NCBI GenBank assembly: GCA_030605305.1 | Contig: JAUWIO010000051.1 | Location: 1 to 6,218, forward strand | Direction: 5' to 3' | DNA from: Actinomycetes bacterium | GTDB taxonomy: Bacteria; Actinomycetota; Aquicultoria; CAJVYJ01; JAUVQD01 | Length of the DNA: 6,218 nt | Part shown: positions 5,484-6,218 of the stretch, one piece after another | Layout: each line of letters begins with the position of its first letter | Numbering within the stretch: position 1 is the stretch's first letter | The notes under the pieces: generated by a model | The model's input: the letters and a program-made list of their open reading frames with translations, nothing else | What the model was told of the DNA's origin: nothing | Databases searched by the model: none | Position numbers and translations under genes: made by a program

Positions 5484-6218
5484 CTACAGGCGGGCGGCTA
5501 TAGCTTTGCCCATCTCGCGGGTACCGACCGTTCCGCCCAGATCATAGGGCGTGTTTTTACCCTCTGCGATGACGGCCGCTACTGCCGCGTCGACCCGCTC
5601 GGCCGCTTCCCTCTCACCGATATGCTTCAGCATTAAGACGGCCGAAAGAATGAGGGCGGTCGGGTTTACTTTGTTCTTTCCAGCGTAGCCCGGCGCGCTA
5701 CCATGCGTGGGTTCGAAGACGGCCACATCGTCGCCGATGTTCGCCCCCGGCGCGACCCCGAGGCCGCCGATCAAGCCGGCGCATAGATCGGAGACGTTGT
5801 CCCCGTAGAGGTTAGGCAGGACCATGATATCGTACCGTTCGGGGTACTGGACCAGCTGCATGCACATATTGTCGACGATCCGGTCTTCAAACTCGATATC
5901 CGGGGAAAGCGCCGCTTCCTGCCCGCAAGCTTCCAGAAACAACCCGTCGGAACATTTCATGATGTTGGCCTTGTGAACAGCCGTTACTTTTGAACGCCCT
6001 TCTTCCTGAGCGTAATCTAGCGCGAACCTGGCTATCCGGCGTGAAGCAGCCCGGGTGATGCGCTTGATGCTCTCGCCTGTATCTTCGTCGATCATGCTCT
6101 CGATGCCGGCATAGAGGTCCTCAGTGTTCTCCCGCACGACTACGAGGTCGATATCCTCGTACCGAGACCTGACTCCTTCGTAGGAACGACAGGGTCGCAG
6201 GCAGGCATATAAGTCCAG
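5484..6218 (-). CDS. Isocitrate dehydrogenase (NAD-type family), C-terminal part, cut by right window edge
   Basis: The frame is open from the right window edge to a TAG at 5484-5486, giving the last 244 residues of a protein usually about 330-360 long. It belongs to the isocitrate/isopropylmalate dehydrogenase family (isocitrate + NAD(P)+ to 2-oxoglutarate + CO2 + NAD(P)H; TCA cycle). Numbered from the first visible residue: [12 protein letters not shown] (1-12), [12 protein letters not shown] (27-38, substrate Arg29 and catalytic Tyr36), [11 protein letters not shown] (78-88, catalytic Lys83), NLYGDNVSD (136-144, metal-binding Asp140 and Asp144), APGANIGDD (156-164) and [12 protein letters not shown] (169-180). 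[10 protein letters not shown] followed by SDGLFLE points to isocitrate rather than isopropylmalate dehydrogenase. [14 protein letters not shown] is a mixed cofactor signature: NAD enzymes usually have APDIAG, the E. coli NADP enzyme APKYAG. An internal GTG at 6137 is not the start, because homologous sequence continues upstream of it. A homoisocitrate or tartrate/malate relative is less likely. Confidence 0.92.
   Translation of the reverse strand: MDLYACLRPCRSYEGVRSRYEDIDLVVVRENTEDLYAGIESMIDEDTGESIKRITRAASRRIARFALDYAQEEGRSKVTAVHKANIMKCSDGLFLEACGQEAALSPDIEFEDRIVDNMCMQLVQYPERYDIMVLPNLYGDNVSDLCAGLIGGLGVAPGANIGDDVAVFEPTHGSAPGYAGKNKVNPTALILSAVLMLKHIGEREAAERVDAAVAAVIAEGKNTPYDLGGTVGTREMGKAIAARL

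Overview
The window reads as an ordinary stretch of bacterial chromosome with all genes on the minus strand, so transcription runs from position 6218 towards 1. The bacterial origin rests mainly on a bL32 ribosomal protein gene, Shine-Dalgarno sites in front of every complete gene, and a sigma70-type promoter. Coding DNA is moderately GC-rich by eye, with a short AT-rich island at about 4235-4280. The enzymes suggest an organism that both excretes and takes up acetate: an ADP-forming acyl-CoA synthetase, a phosphotransacetylase-like P-loop/DRTGG protein, an AMP-forming acetyl-CoA synthetase and an isocitrate dehydrogenase. This set is known from anaerobic or facultative bacteria and archaea. 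I cannot name the lineage from the sequence alone.

Layout, in transcription order. (1) 6218-5484 is the C-terminal 244 residues of an NAD-type isocitrate dehydrogenase, cut by the window edge. (2) 5392-4298 is a soluble GAF-GGDEF diguanylate cyclase with an intact active site and I-site. (3) 4297-4195 is a short regulatory region with a 10-bp palindrome, a good promoter (TTGTAT-17 bp-TATAAT), a leader hairpin and a Shine-Dalgarno site. (4) 4194-4015 is rpmF, encoding the zinc-ribbon protein bL32 (59 aa). (5) 4014-3934 is a gap holding a near-perfect 18-bp palindrome and a promoter-like element. (6) 3933-1795 is a fused alpha-beta ADP-forming acyl/acetyl-CoA synthetase (712 aa). (7) 1798-737 is a BioD-like P-loop plus DRTGG protein, overlapping the previous gene by 4 bp. 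(8) 701-1 is the N-terminal 233 residues of an AMP-forming acetyl-CoA synthetase, cut by the left edge.

The last three genes are tightly packed (4-bp overlap, then a 35-bp gap) and almost certainly form one operon. They put two enzymes with opposite usual roles next to each other: one makes ATP from acetyl-CoA, releasing acetate, and the other spends ATP to activate acetate. A protein resembling the regulatory N-terminal half of long phosphotransacetylases sits between them. That is the most interesting content here: a possible acetate-switch module whose middle protein has no established function. No mobile element, CRISPR array, tRNA, rRNA gene or phage gene was seen. There is no gene-free stretch longer than 300 bases; the largest gap is about 100 bases.
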